From contig PVWD01000004.1 in the NCBI GenBank assembly GCA_003003615.1, forward strand, positions 1 to 64,000: DNA of 64,000 nucleotides, given 5' to 3'. Position numbers and translations under genes: made by a program. This DNA comes from a filamentous cyanobacterium CCP2. GTDB taxonomy: Bacteria > Cyanobacteriota > Cyanobacteriia > Elainellales > Elainellaceae. Below, piece after piece: positions 8,216 through 16,867 of the stretch; position 1 is the first letter of the stretch; each line of letters opens with the position of its first letter. Under the pieces are notes generated by a model. The model made no database searches, was not told the origin of the DNA, and saw nothing but the letters and a program-made list of their open reading frames with translations.

Positions 8216-10815
8216 TCCACTGCCTCCCCAGACTGTGGCAGGGAAAAATAAAAAGTAGCCCCTTGTTCCACAGCCCCTTCTGCCCAGACTCGCCCCCCAT
8301 GACGATGAATAATGCGCTGCACATTGGCTAGCCCAATTCCGGTTCCTTCAAACTGTTCAGCTTTGTGGAGCCGTTGAAACACCCCAAACAGTTTGTGAGC
8401 ATATCGCATATCAAACCCAACTCCGTTATCTCGGACAAAAATGATCACTTCACGACCATTATCGTCGTTCATGCTACCAATTTCGATCGTAGCTTCTGTC
8501 CGAGGACGGGTATATTTCACAGCATTTTCGAGCAAGTTATGCAAAACAATCCGCAGCAGCATCGGATCGGCCTGCACTTCGGGTAAGGGGTGAATTTGCC
8601 AGTGGATTGACCGATCGCACATATCCAGCTTTAAGTCGCGCTTGACCTCTTGCACAAGCAGGTTTAAGTCGATCGACGTGCAGCACATTTCAGTGCGACC
8701 CATCCGCGAGAAGGTCAACAAATTATCAATTAAAGTGCCTGCCTGTTTTGCTGTTTCTGAAATGATATTGAGATACCGTTGGCTAGTGGCATCCAGGGGA
8801 GCAGACTCTGTGTGTTTTTGTAATAGATCGACAAAGCCGCTAATGTGCCGCAGAGGGGCCCGCAGATCGTGGGAAACCGAGTAGGAAAAAGATTCTAGCT
8901 CTTTATTGGCAGCCTCTAGCTGAGCCGTCCGTTCTTGAACCCGCTGCTCCAGGGTTTCGTTGAACTGTCGAATTTCAGCTTCTGCTCGTTTTCGTTCCGT
9001 CAGGTCAACTAAAAAGCAAACGCAGCGATCGTCTGAGTTGGGCAACAAGGCAGCACCCATGAGCAAAGGAATGCGGCTACCATCTTTGCGAATGTATTCC
9101 TTTTCAAAGGGAGAACAGGCTCCTTTTTGTTTGATTTCAGCAATCACTCGCTCATCCTGCGGCAGGTATTCAGGTGGGGTCATTTGCAGCCAATCCAGCT
9201 TACCTGTGTGTAGGTCTTCTTGGGTGTAGCCGACCATCTCCAGAAAGGCCTCGTTGGCTTCGCTAATGTTTCCGTTAAAGTCTACAAAAATGACTCCAAT
9301 CATATTGGAATCAATTAACCGACGCACCCGCGCCTCACTTTCTGCTAGCTCATTTTCCAGACGTTTTCGATCGCTCAGATCAACCACAAACCCGATTACT
9401 TTTTTGCGATCGTCCAGCAGAACAGAACCCAGCAAAATTGGCACACGGCTACCATCTTTGCGAATGTATTCCTTCTCAAAGGGGGTGCAAACGCCTTTCG
9501 TTTCCAGTTCCATTACCGAATATCGACTCACCTCTGCATATTCCGGTGGAGTCATTTCCCGCCAGCGAATCCGGTTTTGCTCCAAATCTTCCCGCGTGTA
9601 ACCGATCATGTCTAAGAAGGCATCGTTCGCTTCCAGAATTGCCCCATTTAAGTCTGCTACAATCACCCCAATCACATTCGACTCAACCAACCGGCGGACT
9701 CTGGCTTCACTTTGGCGCAGTTCATCTTCCAACCGTTTTTGATCAGTCATGTCCAAAGCCATTCCTGCCAGCATTCGTTTTCCAGATGCATTCTCAATGG
9801 GAAATTTGCAAGAAAGCCAGTACCGTTCTCCTCCGGAATGGGGGGAAATTTCAAATCTTTGTAGCGGTTGTCCCGTTTTTAAAACGGTTTGGTCATGCTC
9901 TCGCCACTGAACGGTTGCAGCAGCAGGAAATAAATCGGCATCAGTTTTGCCCAGCAGAGCGGCTGCTTCTTGCCCCAAAAGCTGTTCAAAGGCGCGATTG
10001 ACAAAAATATAACGCCCCTCTGCATCTTTAACAAAAGCAGTTGTGGGGCTATAGTTCATAAAATTTTGGAATAGCTGCTGGCTTTCTTTTAACGCCATTT
10101 CAGCCTGCTTGCGATCGGTAATATCTGCGGCAGCACAGGTAATGCCGACCACCCGCCCATTTTCCTGGCGCAACGGTTCCACAATCAAATCGTAGCAGTA
10201 GCGTTTGCCGTTTAGCTGACAGGAAATTTCTTCACGGGCAGGTACTCCCGTTGCCAAAACTCGCTGCTTAATCGTTGTGACTGCCTCAGCATCAACTGGC
10301 GAAAGCAAGTCCCTGTCTGTTTTGCCCAACATTGTTTCAACAGAGCGGAAAGGAGGATTATGCACCCACTGGTAGCGCAAATCTTGATCTTGCTGGGACA
10401 AGGTAATAAAAGAATTGCTCAATGCCAAACGAAACCTTTCTTCACTAGCCTGAAATCTCAATAGGTTTAATTCAGCCCGTTGCTTTGCTAGTTTTAATTC
10501 GGAGCTTAATGAACTAATGAGAATTGCAACGAGCATGAACACGCCAAAGTAGATTAAAGAACCAGGGTCAGTGGTTTCAAACGAATAGAAAGGTGGAATA
10601 AAAAAGTAATTAACAAACACCACAGATAGTGCCGCACTGAGTAACCCTGCGCCTAACCCCCCATAGCGTGCCGCAATGGCCACCGCGCCATAAAACATGA
10701 TAAATAAGGCAGATGCAAACATCATCCGCAGCAGAAAGGTCAGCAATAACGCTATGGCAGTACTTAGAACAGCTAAACCATAGCGTAATAACTGAAGACG
10801 CAAGGGGGAGGGCAT
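8206..10815 (-). CDS. Membrane PAS-repeat sensor histidine kinase with KdpD-like (DUF4118) sensor
   Basis: A kinase of 869 residues. Residues 1-110 form the compact four-helix DUF4118 domain also found in KdpD (FYGAVAIAARYGGLGAGLL...NYFFIPP). About four PAS/PAC units follow (roughly 125-240, 250-365, 370-490, 495-610), the last two very similar to each other (VRRLIDSNMIGV / VRRLVESNVIGV). A coiled coil then leads into a phytochrome-type kinase core with SFSYSVSHDLRAPLRHISGF and an HATPase with NLLENAVKYT, DNGVGFD and EGTGIGLA. It is first in an operon with the Rcp1-like regulator (10-base overlap) and the hybrid kinase. There is no GAF or PHY domain, so it is not itself a phytochrome. Confidence 0.92.
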   Translation of the reverse strand: MPSPLRLQLLRYGLAVLSTAIALLLTFLLRMMFASALFIMFYGAVAIAARYGGLGAGLLSAALSVVFVNYFFIPPFYSFETTDPGSLIYFGVFMLVAILISSLSSELKLAKQRAELNLLRFQASEERFRLALSNSFITLSQQDQDLRYQWVHNPPFRSVETMLGKTDRDLLSPVDAEAVTTIKQRVLATGVPAREEISCQLNGKRYCYDLIVEPLRQENGRVVGITCAAADITDRKQAEMALKESQQLFQNFMNYSPTTAFVKDAEGRYIFVNRAFEQLLGQEAAALLGKTDADLFPAAATVQWREHDQTVLKTGQPLQRFEISPHSGGERYWLSCKFPIENASGKRMLAGMALDMTDQKRLEDELRQSEARVRRLVESNVIGVIVADLNGAILEANDAFLDMIGYTREDLEQNRIRWREMTPPEYAEVSRYSVMELETKGVCTPFEKEYIRKDGSRVPILLGSVLLDDRKKVIGFVVDLSDRKRLENELAESEARVRRLIDSNMIGVIFVDFNGNISEANEAFLEMVGYTQEDLHTGKLDWLQMTPPEYLPQDERVIAEIKQKGACSPFEKEYIRKDGSRIPLLMGAALLPNSDDRCVCFLVDLTERKRAEAEIRQFNETLEQRVQERTAQLEAANKELESFSYSVSHDLRAPLRHISGFVDLLQKHTESAPLDATSQRYLNIISETAKQAGTLIDNLLTFSRMGRTEMCCTSIDLNLLVQEVKRDLKLDMCDRSIHWQIHPLPEVQADPMLLRIVLHNLLENAVKYTRPRTEATIEIGSMNDDNGREVIIFVRDNGVGFDMRYAHKLFGVFQRLHKAEQFEGTGIGLANVQRIIHRHGGRVWAEGAVEQGATFYFSLPQSGEAVECS

Positions 10816-10864
10816 GAACTATCTTTGGTTCTCGGCATTATGACGATAAATGACTGTACTTCAC

Positions 10865-10902
10865 CTTAAGGCAAATTTCAATCTTTTGATATATGCCTTA
10901 AG
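10865..10902. promoter_or_regulatory. Inverted repeat upstream of the PAS kinase operon
   Basis: Two perfect 9-base arms, CTTAAGGCA and TGCCTTAAG, are separated by 20 bases, 50-87 bases upstream of the kinase ATG. The spacing suits a dimeric operator better than a terminator because no T-run follows on either strand. The regulator is unknown. Confidence 0.45.
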
Positions 10903-10933
10903 AGTTATTTCCAGGTGGGGCAACAGGAGAAAC

Positions 10934-10961
10934 AAAGAAAAAGGCAGCCTTTCGACTGCCT
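10934..10961 (-). terminator. Rho-independent terminator of the cytochrome gene
   Basis: Read on the minus strand: AGGCAG, an eight-base loop, CTGCCT, then TTTTTCTTTG. It lies about 155 bases past the stop codon of the di-heme cytochrome gene. Confidence 0.85.
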
Positions 10962-11081
10962 CAGACCTCAGCAATGAAACTTTATTGATGAAACTTTGAA
11001 AGAGACTCTAAAAGAGAATGAAAACCGATCGCAATTTTAAGGTAGTGAATTAAATCGCCTGTGGGGTCGCTTTGCTTCATG

Positions 11082-11118
11082 GACTGGGGAACAAGGTACC
11101 CACCCCACAAGAGTTCTA
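11082..11118. repeat. Short dispersed repeat abutting a stop codon (copy 1)
   Basis: The sequence begins actgggg and contains CCCACCCCACAAGAGTTCT. It matches, with a few changes, the stretch 28526-28561 (actgggc...CCCACCCCACAGGAGTTTTT). In both cases the repeat runs into the stop codon of a minus-strand gene; here it covers the TAG at 11116-11118. Confidence 0.6.
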
Positions 11119-13155
11119 TCTGAGATGGCTTTCTGCAATGGCAGTGGTGATAGAACTTGGCAATACGGCTGGATCATCGTCTAGGGAAAGCAGGAATTCA
11201 ATCAATGCCGTCTGTTCTTCAGGACGATACCCAGCCCGACGATCGACCCAATATTCATGGCCGCTGCCGTCTACATTGGCTCGCTGCAAATCTGCATTGG
11301 CGCGGTTCGCTGCCACCATTGGTTTTCGCAACTTGCGATCGACCAGCATTCTTAAACTGGCTCCCGGATCAGGCTGAATACCGCGCATTAATGTACCGAC
11401 CATGCCAATTTCATCGGGGTTGGCAATCGTGTAATAGCCATCTTTACCCGGTTCAAGAGCCGTTGCACTGGCAGCCACTCCACCATCATGCAAATAGGGC
11501 ATATGCAGATACAGCCCAATCAATTTAGTAACTTTGTAACCTCCTTTAGGGTCACTCTGGGCATAGGCAAGCTCAATGTCTTCCTCTGGGAAAATATTGG
11601 TTGGCACGGCTAAAACTGGCGGGTCAGGCGGTAGGGGCACGGAAACATTGGGGGGGTAAGTGTCTGGCGAAACAAACTCCTCAGCAAATTTCTTTGAAGC
11701 AGGGGCGCGGGCGGGCTGCGTTCCCACCTCTCGTTGCGGAATGACGCGATGGTTAGTGAAGTATCGTCCACTGTGGCAACTTGCACAGTTTGCCTGGTCA
11801 AAAATGGCTGCACCTTGTTCCAGCGTGGCTCTGTCTACGGCAGATTCGTAGGGCGGCGGGGCCAGAGTGTTTTGCCAGGCGGACATCCCGTTCAGCTGGG
11901 CGGCTACAGGTAGCCCTGGAGAGGAGGCCATGAGTCCGTTTTGCATAAACAGTGTCCCCTTGGGATACTCCGGCATTTGAATGGTTTCATTAATTCCTGG
12001 TGAGTTGGGGGTGGGGTCAACCTCTGCCACAAATTCTGATGGCTTCACACCTTCCGGCAGACGGTAATGAGAACTGGATGCATTCTGGAACATGCTGCCC
12101 AAATAGGTTTCCTTGTCAATTCCGAGTACCGATTCTGCGGCATCGGCGGTGGTGGTGGGGTCAGCATTTAGCCCAAACACGGCATTGTTTAAGGTGGTTA
12201 GGCCATGAAACCAGCCGATCGACGCAACACCACTCCAGGCATAGGGCCAGGCTTCATGGGTATAGGAAGAAGGAACCTTGGCAGAATTATTTTTCAAATC
12301 GCCGTTGGAAACAAAGTTGCCAGGGGGCCACGCCAGCACCGCTGCATCCACTTCATCTTCCAACTGCTGCACATCCGGTAAAACGGCTGCTTTACCTTTG
12401 CCATTGATGTAGGAATGTTGGCCGGAGGGAATATCGACGGGATTGACATCCGTTTGGCGGAATAGGGCGGCCGTATTGGAAGCAAAGGCCAGCAGCATTC
12501 CTAAATTGACATCAATGTTGGTGGCTCCTTCCGCAATTAAACCCGTGTCTTCGTTGATGGCGGCGTGGCAGAGGGCGCAGGAAATTCCCACCTTGGGTTG
12601 GGCATGATCAATATGCGTTACCAGCCCTAAGGGAAACAGTGAACCCTTCGGTACATCCAGCCCCGTGTTAATTACTGTTCCGGCCGTAAAGGTTCGATCG
12701 CCAACGGTGATATCTTCATCTAAAGTGACTTGCAAATTATTGGTTGGCTGTCCTTTCAAAGCCAGAACCGCCTTTGCCAACCGAGGAATATTCAACGGGC
12801 CATCTAAAATGCCAACAATATCGGTAAATAAAACTTCGTTACCAAAGGTTTCTGTGTAAAACGCATTGCGTCCTAAATCGAGCAAGTCTTGAGTAATTTC
12901 GACTGCTCCATTATCCGGAGATAAAAGGTTGCGTCCTTCTTCGGTTTGCAGTAAGGCATCGGCTTCTGTTTTGTCAACACCGTAGCCCAGGACATCATAG
13001 GAACCGATACCGCTAGGGGCAGGCTGAGTATTCGGCGTATCAGTGCTGCTGAGGTTAGGAGGGCCGGTTGGTAAGGCGAGTTCAGCCTGATATCCTAAAA
13101 AGCCAGCGATTACGATTAGGGCAACTAAAATAATTACAGTACGTAAGAATTGCAT
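11116..13155 (-). CDS. Di-heme c-type cytochrome (RoxA/cytochrome-c-peroxidase-like)
   Basis: A periplasmic or membrane-anchored cytochrome of 679 residues. An N-terminal helix (VIILVALIVIAGFLGY) is an uncleaved anchor or signal. Two CxxCH heme sites are visible: CALCH near residue 197 and CASCH near residue 455. The C-terminal part has GLYLHMPYLHDGGVAAS, close to the APYLHNGS motif of RoxA-type rubber oxygenases and other MauG/CcP-like di-heme enzymes. Its length matches RoxA-like proteins rather than the ~330-residue peroxidases. The substrate is unknown. It is monocistronic with its own terminator. Confidence 0.8.
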   Translation of the reverse strand: MQFLRTVIILVALIVIAGFLGYQAELALPTGPPNLSSTDTPNTQPAPSGIGSYDVLGYGVDKTEADALLQTEEGRNLLSPDNGAVEITQDLLDLGRNAFYTETFGNEVLFTDIVGILDGPLNIPRLAKAVLALKGQPTNNLQVTLDEDITVGDRTFTAGTVINTGLDVPKGSLFPLGLVTHIDHAQPKVGISCALCHAAINEDTGLIAEGATNIDVNLGMLLAFASNTAALFRQTDVNPVDIPSGQHSYINGKGKAAVLPDVQQLEDEVDAAVLAWPPGNFVSNGDLKNNSAKVPSSYTHEAWPYAWSGVASIGWFHGLTTLNNAVFGLNADPTTTADAAESVLGIDKETYLGSMFQNASSSHYRLPEGVKPSEFVAEVDPTPNSPGINETIQMPEYPKGTLFMQNGLMASSPGLPVAAQLNGMSAWQNTLAPPPYESAVDRATLEQGAAIFDQANCASCHSGRYFTNHRVIPQREVGTQPARAPASKKFAEEFVSPDTYPPNVSVPLPPDPPVLAVPTNIFPEEDIELAYAQSDPKGGYKVTKLIGLYLHMPYLHDGGVAASATALEPGKDGYYTIANPDEIGMVGTLMRGIQPDPGASLRMLVDRKLRKPMVAANRANADLQRANVDGSGHEYWVDRRAGYRPEEQTALIEFLLSLDDDPAVLPSSITTAIAESHLR

Positions 13156-14076
13156 AATATCTAGGTTGGTTTCCGTTAGTTTAGTCTGTTAATTTAGAAC
13201 GATCGATTTCTGCTTTTTTCGCCTGAAGAACGTGCAGAAAGAAGAATCAAAATCCAAAGATAAAAATCAAGATTGGCGATCGGTTTTTGCTTTTCTATTC
13301 TATGAGCTACTCTATGAGCTACTTGAACAACTTATTTCAATCTTTTTCGCTCTACCGCTAACCTAAATCGATTTAATCAATAGGGACAATTTGAGGATCG
13401 CCCCTATTGACTAAAATGACCAGCTCAAATTCTCAATTTCCATCAAGATCTTGAGGTACTCCTCACGCGCCCATCATAGAAACTGCCAATCAGGTTATCT
13501 TCTATCAAATGGTGGAGATGCCGCCTAAACGCTTGCAGAAAAGGCTTTGCAAGCTGCGCTCCATCCTACTCTGATGCTTTTTGTGAATGCTAACAGACCT
13601 TCTAAAAAACCTTTAAGGAGGCTCTTGATTCTACCCAATTGATTCAGATAATCTAACTTGTGCAATGAAATACAGAGGGCGACGTGCCAATCATCACACG
13701 CTACTTTTACAAGGTAGTTGTTCTTTAGGTAGACGTTTCTATATCCTTAAAACTGTTATTTGTTAGTAACAGTAAAACTCCCTGGCTATATCTGGGAGTC
13801 CGACTATTCGTGTGTTAGCTCATCTGGTATCGATAACTTTTTAACTTTTAAAGTTGATGTTGATTCGATCGGGTTTTACATACCGTTAATCAGTCGTGTA
13901 CTCCCAGATTTTTGTATTTCTTACTGATTACCCTTTTCTGCTTGAGGCTGAGCCATTTTGCTTCAGACTGACCATCCCCCTTAAGAATCCACCTTAAGGT
14001 ATAGCTCTGCCTGCGCTTGTTCACTTATTCTTCTACCATAGCCATTCCCAGGTTTTCTGAGTGAGGAGCAAGCAGC
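13156..14076. other. Long non-coding region with several hairpins
   Basis: No credible gene lies in these 921 bases. They hold a 12-base tandem duplication (13299-13322, TCTATGAGCTAC twice), a hairpin at 13377-13410 (TCAATAGGG / CCCTATTGA), a hairpin at 13752-13773 (ACTGTTA / TAACAGT) and the element ATCTGGGAGT / ACTCCCAGAT, 100 bases apart (13790-13909), whose left arm can also pair locally. The right half is probably the leader and promoter of the hybrid kinase at 14077. Confidence 0.5.
13752..13909 (+). promoter_or_regulatory. Candidate structured leader of the hybrid kinase gene
   Basis: Hairpin 13752-13773 is followed by ACTCCC (13777-13782) able to pair with GGGAGT (13794-13799). The same GGGAGT can instead pair in the perfect 10-base inverted repeat with 13900-13909, which is followed by TTTTTG. 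Two mutually exclusive pairings ending near a T-run suggest, but do not prove, attenuation. Confidence 0.35.
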
Positions 14077-16212
14077 GTGAGCCATGAGGCACGGAAAAAT
14101 CCCCATGACAGCCTTTTTGCCAATGGTGGAGAAATGGGTGCGCTGATGCAGTCTTTTCACTGGGCAGCTTCCGCCTTGGGAGCGGTTGAAACCTGGCCAC
14201 AAAGTTTGCGCTTTGCAATACGCATTTGCTTGCAGTCTCCCTGTCCCATGATGATTGCATGGGGTGCAGATTTGGTATTAATTTACAACGATGCCTGGCA
14301 AACTGCATTTCATACTGAGCTGGATCTTCAAGGTTTTGGGAAACCGGCTTGGCAGGTGTGGTCGGATAATTGGTATTGTCGTTTGCAGCAACGAATGCTG
14401 CCGAATCATTGGTGTGAAATCGGCGTGCAACTGGAACAGGTTTTGGCAACTGGGCAGTCCGCTCAATTGGATGATGTGCAACTATTCCTTGAGCGATCGG
14501 GGTACTTGGAAGAAGTTTACTATACCTATTCCCACAGTCCGATCGTTGATGAAGCGGGACAGGTTAGAGGCGTGTTGACCGTTGCCGCAGAAACAACGCA
14601 ACGAGTGATGGGGGAACGGCGCATCCAGGAAGTTGCCAATGAACGCGAACACGTAGAAGAAGCTCTGCGCGAAAGCCAAACCATGTTTGAAAACTTTATG
14701 TCGCATATGCCAGGAAGTGCTTTCATTAAAGATGAGCAGGGGCGATATGTGTATGCGAATCCGGCAGTTTTAAAGTTGGCTAAGCGCGATATTACAGAAA
14801 TTATTGGCAAAACAGATTTTGATCTTGTTCCTGCTGCAATTGCAGAACAGTTTCAAGCAAACGATCGCGCTGTGATGGCAACGAACCAGGTAGTGGAAAC
14901 GCTGGAAACCCTTCCCCTGGGAGATGAAGAGCATTATTGGATGACGTTGAAATTTCCCATTCTTTTGCCCTCTGGACAACGCTTGCTGGGGGGAATGACG
15001 TTTGATATTACTGAACGCAAACAGGCCGAAGCAGAACGATTAGAGCTGTTAAAACGAGAACGAGCTGCACGGGAACAAGCCGAAGCCGCCAACCGGATTA
15101 AGGATGAATTTTTGGCAGTGCTTTCCCACGAATTGCGATCGCCCCTTAACCCGATCTTGGGATGGTCACAGCTACTCCGCAACCGCAACCCTAACCCGAC
15201 CATGCTGGCTCGCGGGTTAGAAGTGATTGAACGAAACGCCAAACTGCAAACGCAACTGATCGGAGACTTATTAGATATTTCGCGGATTTTGCGCGGCAAA
15301 TTAAATTTAAGCGTTGCCCCGGTGAATTTGACAACCACGATCGAATCGGCGATCGAAACGATTCGTTTGGCCGCAGAGGCAAAAAACATTCAAGTTGTCA
15401 GATTTTTAGATGCCCATGTGGGGCAGGTTTCTGGCGATGCGGCCCGCCTACAGCAAATCGTTTGGAATTTGCTATCTAACGCCATCAAATTTACCCCTGC
15501 TGGCGGTCGGGCCGAAATTTACCTGAAGCAGGTGAACAACGAGGCTGAACTTCAAGTGAAAGACACGGGTAAGGGCATTGACCCTGAATTTTTGCCCTTT
15601 GTGTTTGAATCGTTCCGCCAAGCCGACTCTACCATTACCCGAAAATTTGGCGGCTTAGGGCTGGGTTTAGCCATTGTGCGCTATTTGGTTGAACTACACG
15701 GCGGCACCGTTTGGGTAAACAGTCCAGGAGAAGGGAAAGGAGCCATTTTCACCGTCAGGCTACCCCTGATGCAAACTAGCCCAGCAGCCTTGATAAGGAA
15801 CACTTCCCAAAACCCTGCCAGCAATTTGCAAGGAATCAGAATTTTGGTGGTGGAAGATGAACGCGACACACGAGAATTTCTCACCTTTGTTTTGGAACAG
15901 GCAGGAGCCAATGTAACCACAGCCTCCTCTGCGATCGAAGCCCTCAACCATTTCAACCAACACCCGCCCGACCTTCTGCTCAGCGACATCGCTATGCCCG
16001 AAATGGACGGCTACACCCTGATTCAGCGAATCCGCACTCTTCCCCCAGAACAAGGCGGCCAAGTGCCTGCGATCGCCCTCACTGCCCATGCTGGAGAAGC
16101 TAGCCAAAACCGAGCTACTGCTGCCGGATTTGATCAACACATTGCCAAACCGATCGAATCTATGACGCTAATTCAAATTATTGAGAGCCAGTGGAAGCGG
16201 ATGGAGGAGTAA
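14077..16212 (+). CDS. Hybrid sensor histidine kinase (PAS-PAS-HisKA-HATPase-REC)
   Basis: A cytoplasmic hybrid kinase of 711 residues. The first PAS (about 25-175) is the type that begins W..SALGAVETWPQSLR and has MMIAWGADLVLIYNDAW. A second PAS (about 195-325) has YWMTLKFPI. The core has LSHELRSPLNPILGW, NLLSNAIKFT, DTGKGI and GGLGLGLAI, and the C-terminal receiver has the phosphoacceptor in LLSDIAMPEMDGY. Core and receiver are close paralogues of those in the hybrid kinase at 5214-7736. The start is GTG with GAGGAG about eight bases upstream; the next in-frame ATG lies well inside the first PAS. It has no partner gene, so its phosphotransfer target is unknown. Confidence 0.9.
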   Translation: MSHEARKNPHDSLFANGGEMGALMQSFHWAASALGAVETWPQSLRFAIRICLQSPCPMMIAWGADLVLIYNDAWQTAFHTELDLQGFGKPAWQVWSDNWYCRLQQRMLPNHWCEIGVQLEQVLATGQSAQLDDVQLFLERSGYLEEVYYTYSHSPIVDEAGQVRGVLTVAAETTQRVMGERRIQEVANEREHVEEALRESQTMFENFMSHMPGSAFIKDEQGRYVYANPAVLKLAKRDITEIIGKTDFDLVPAAIAEQFQANDRAVMATNQVVETLETLPLGDEEHYWMTLKFPILLPSGQRLLGGMTFDITERKQAEAERLELLKRERAAREQAEAANRIKDEFLAVLSHELRSPLNPILGWSQLLRNRNPNPTMLARGLEVIERNAKLQTQLIGDLLDISRILRGKLNLSVAPVNLTTTIESAIETIRLAAEAKNIQVVRFLDAHVGQVSGDAARLQQIVWNLLSNAIKFTPAGGRAEIYLKQVNNEAELQVKDTGKGIDPEFLPFVFESFRQADSTITRKFGGLGLGLAIVRYLVELHGGTVWVNSPGEGKGAIFTVRLPLMQTSPAALIRNTSQNPASNLQGIRILVVEDERDTREFLTFVLEQAGANVTTASSAIEALNHFNQHPPDLLLSDIAMPEMDGYTLIQRIRTLPPEQGGQVPAIALTAHAGEASQNRATAAGFDQHIAKPIESMTLIQIIESQWKRMEE

Positions 16213-16301
16213 CGGATGGGGAACGGATGAAGTGAATGGGGTGAGGGAGGCGATCGGGGAGAGGGGTGGAAAAGCTTATACCGATCGCCTGTTTGGGTTT
16301 T

Positions 16302-16550
16302 CTAAGGGGTGCTGGGGCGTTGATATATCCGCATGATCTCTCCTGCTTCTTTTACAGTTGCTTGCTGAATTTGCGAGAAGGGTAAGGGTTTTGACCAGTC
16401 TTCTACTCGGCAAAAGCTGCATTGATGTAGACGGGCGATCGTCATTTCGACATCTTCTGGTTGCCCAATGAGCAGGATCTTCACTGAGCGACGGTTACGC
16501 TGAGTTGAACGATCGCCTGATGGGGGCAGACCGATGAATTCGTCAGCCAT
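16302..16550 (-). CDS. Small conserved cyanobacterial protein, function unknown
   Basis: A hydrophilic protein of 82 residues with a central pattern KILLIGQPEDVEMTIARLHQ, then WSKPLP, then EIMRIYQR. I recall small cyanobacterial proteins with the same order (LLIG.p.DV...I..L...F, WS.PLP, GE.M.I) that carry no characterised function, so it is probably real. Candidate GGAG lies about 11 bases before the ATG, somewhat far. It is transcribed away from the hairpin array at 16575-16750, which would form its 5' leader. No domain is assigned. Confidence 0.65.
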   Translation of the reverse strand: MADEFIGLPPSGDRSTQRNRRSVKILLIGQPEDVEMTIARLHQCSFCRVEDWSKPLPFSQIQQATVKEAGEIMRIYQRPSTP

Positions 16551-16867
16551 ATCCTATTCATCTCCTTGTGTTCCAGGGTTTGAAGAAACCCTAGAGACGC
16601 GCTCTCAGCTTTTGCAGACGAAGCAAGCCGAGAGCATGGGGTGCTATCATACACCCTAGCCCGGACTAGCTCTAGTAGTCTGTGGTTAGGAGGTTAGGCG
16701 TTTGGCTTGCCAGGCGACGCTTGACCTCCGCTAGAGAAGGTTGTCTCTAGGTAGTCTGCTATCTTGTCGGGTTATGCAACCTGAAAAGACAGCTATAGCT
16801 GAAAGGCCTAGCACCAAACGATCGGGCAAATCAAGTCAAGAACGCTACCAATTTTTGATAAGTCGTT
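16551..16867. other. Intergenic region dominated by hairpins
   Basis: The 317 bases between the small gene and the saccharopine-dehydrogenase-like gene hold no coding sequence. The hairpin array 16575-16750 fills most of it, and a further AGAACG / CGTTCT inverted repeat lies near 16836-16871, overlapping the neighbour's stop. Confidence 0.6.
16575..16750. ncRNA. Array of six consecutive hairpins (candidate structured RNA or leader)
   Basis: The stems are AGGGTTT/AAACCCT (16575-16592, loop gaag), GCTCTC/GAGAGC (16601-16635), GGGTG/CACCC (16639-16656), GACTA/TAGTC (16664-16680), GGAGGT/ACCTCC with inner GCGT/ACGC (16689-16729) and CTAGAGA/TCTCTAG (16731-16750). Read on the minus strand, a TATGAT box (16646-16651) could start a leader with the first two hairpins just before the AAGGAG of the 82-residue gene. 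It matches no RNA family I know (not rnpB, tmRNA, 6S or SRP RNA). Confidence 0.4.

Larger units (their letters stand above)
10816..11115. other. Intergenic region: inverted repeat, terminator, dispersed repeat
   Basis: A 300-base gap between two minus-strand genes. From left to right it holds an inverted repeat, a minus-strand terminator for the cytochrome gene, and a short dispersed repeat running into the cytochrome stop codon. All three are listed separately. No coding sequence was found. Confidence 0.6.

Noticed and set aside
9438-10001. A 187-codon open frame on the plus strand inside the PAS kinase gene
   Set aside because: It is antisense to a well-conserved kinase, has no ribosome site and its protein is low-quality (Pro/Ser/His-rich). 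It is a shadow of the real gene.
13455-13470. ACTCCTCAC motif resembling the conserved loop of the Yfr1 small RNA
   Set aside because: The motif is incomplete (ACTCCTCACGCG), and the flanking hairpins and terminal T-run of Yfr1 are absent.
16689-16729. GTTAGGC inside the hairpin array, similar to an integron attC core
   Set aside because: The partner core RYYYAAC at the other end and an integrase gene are missing; only one half matches.
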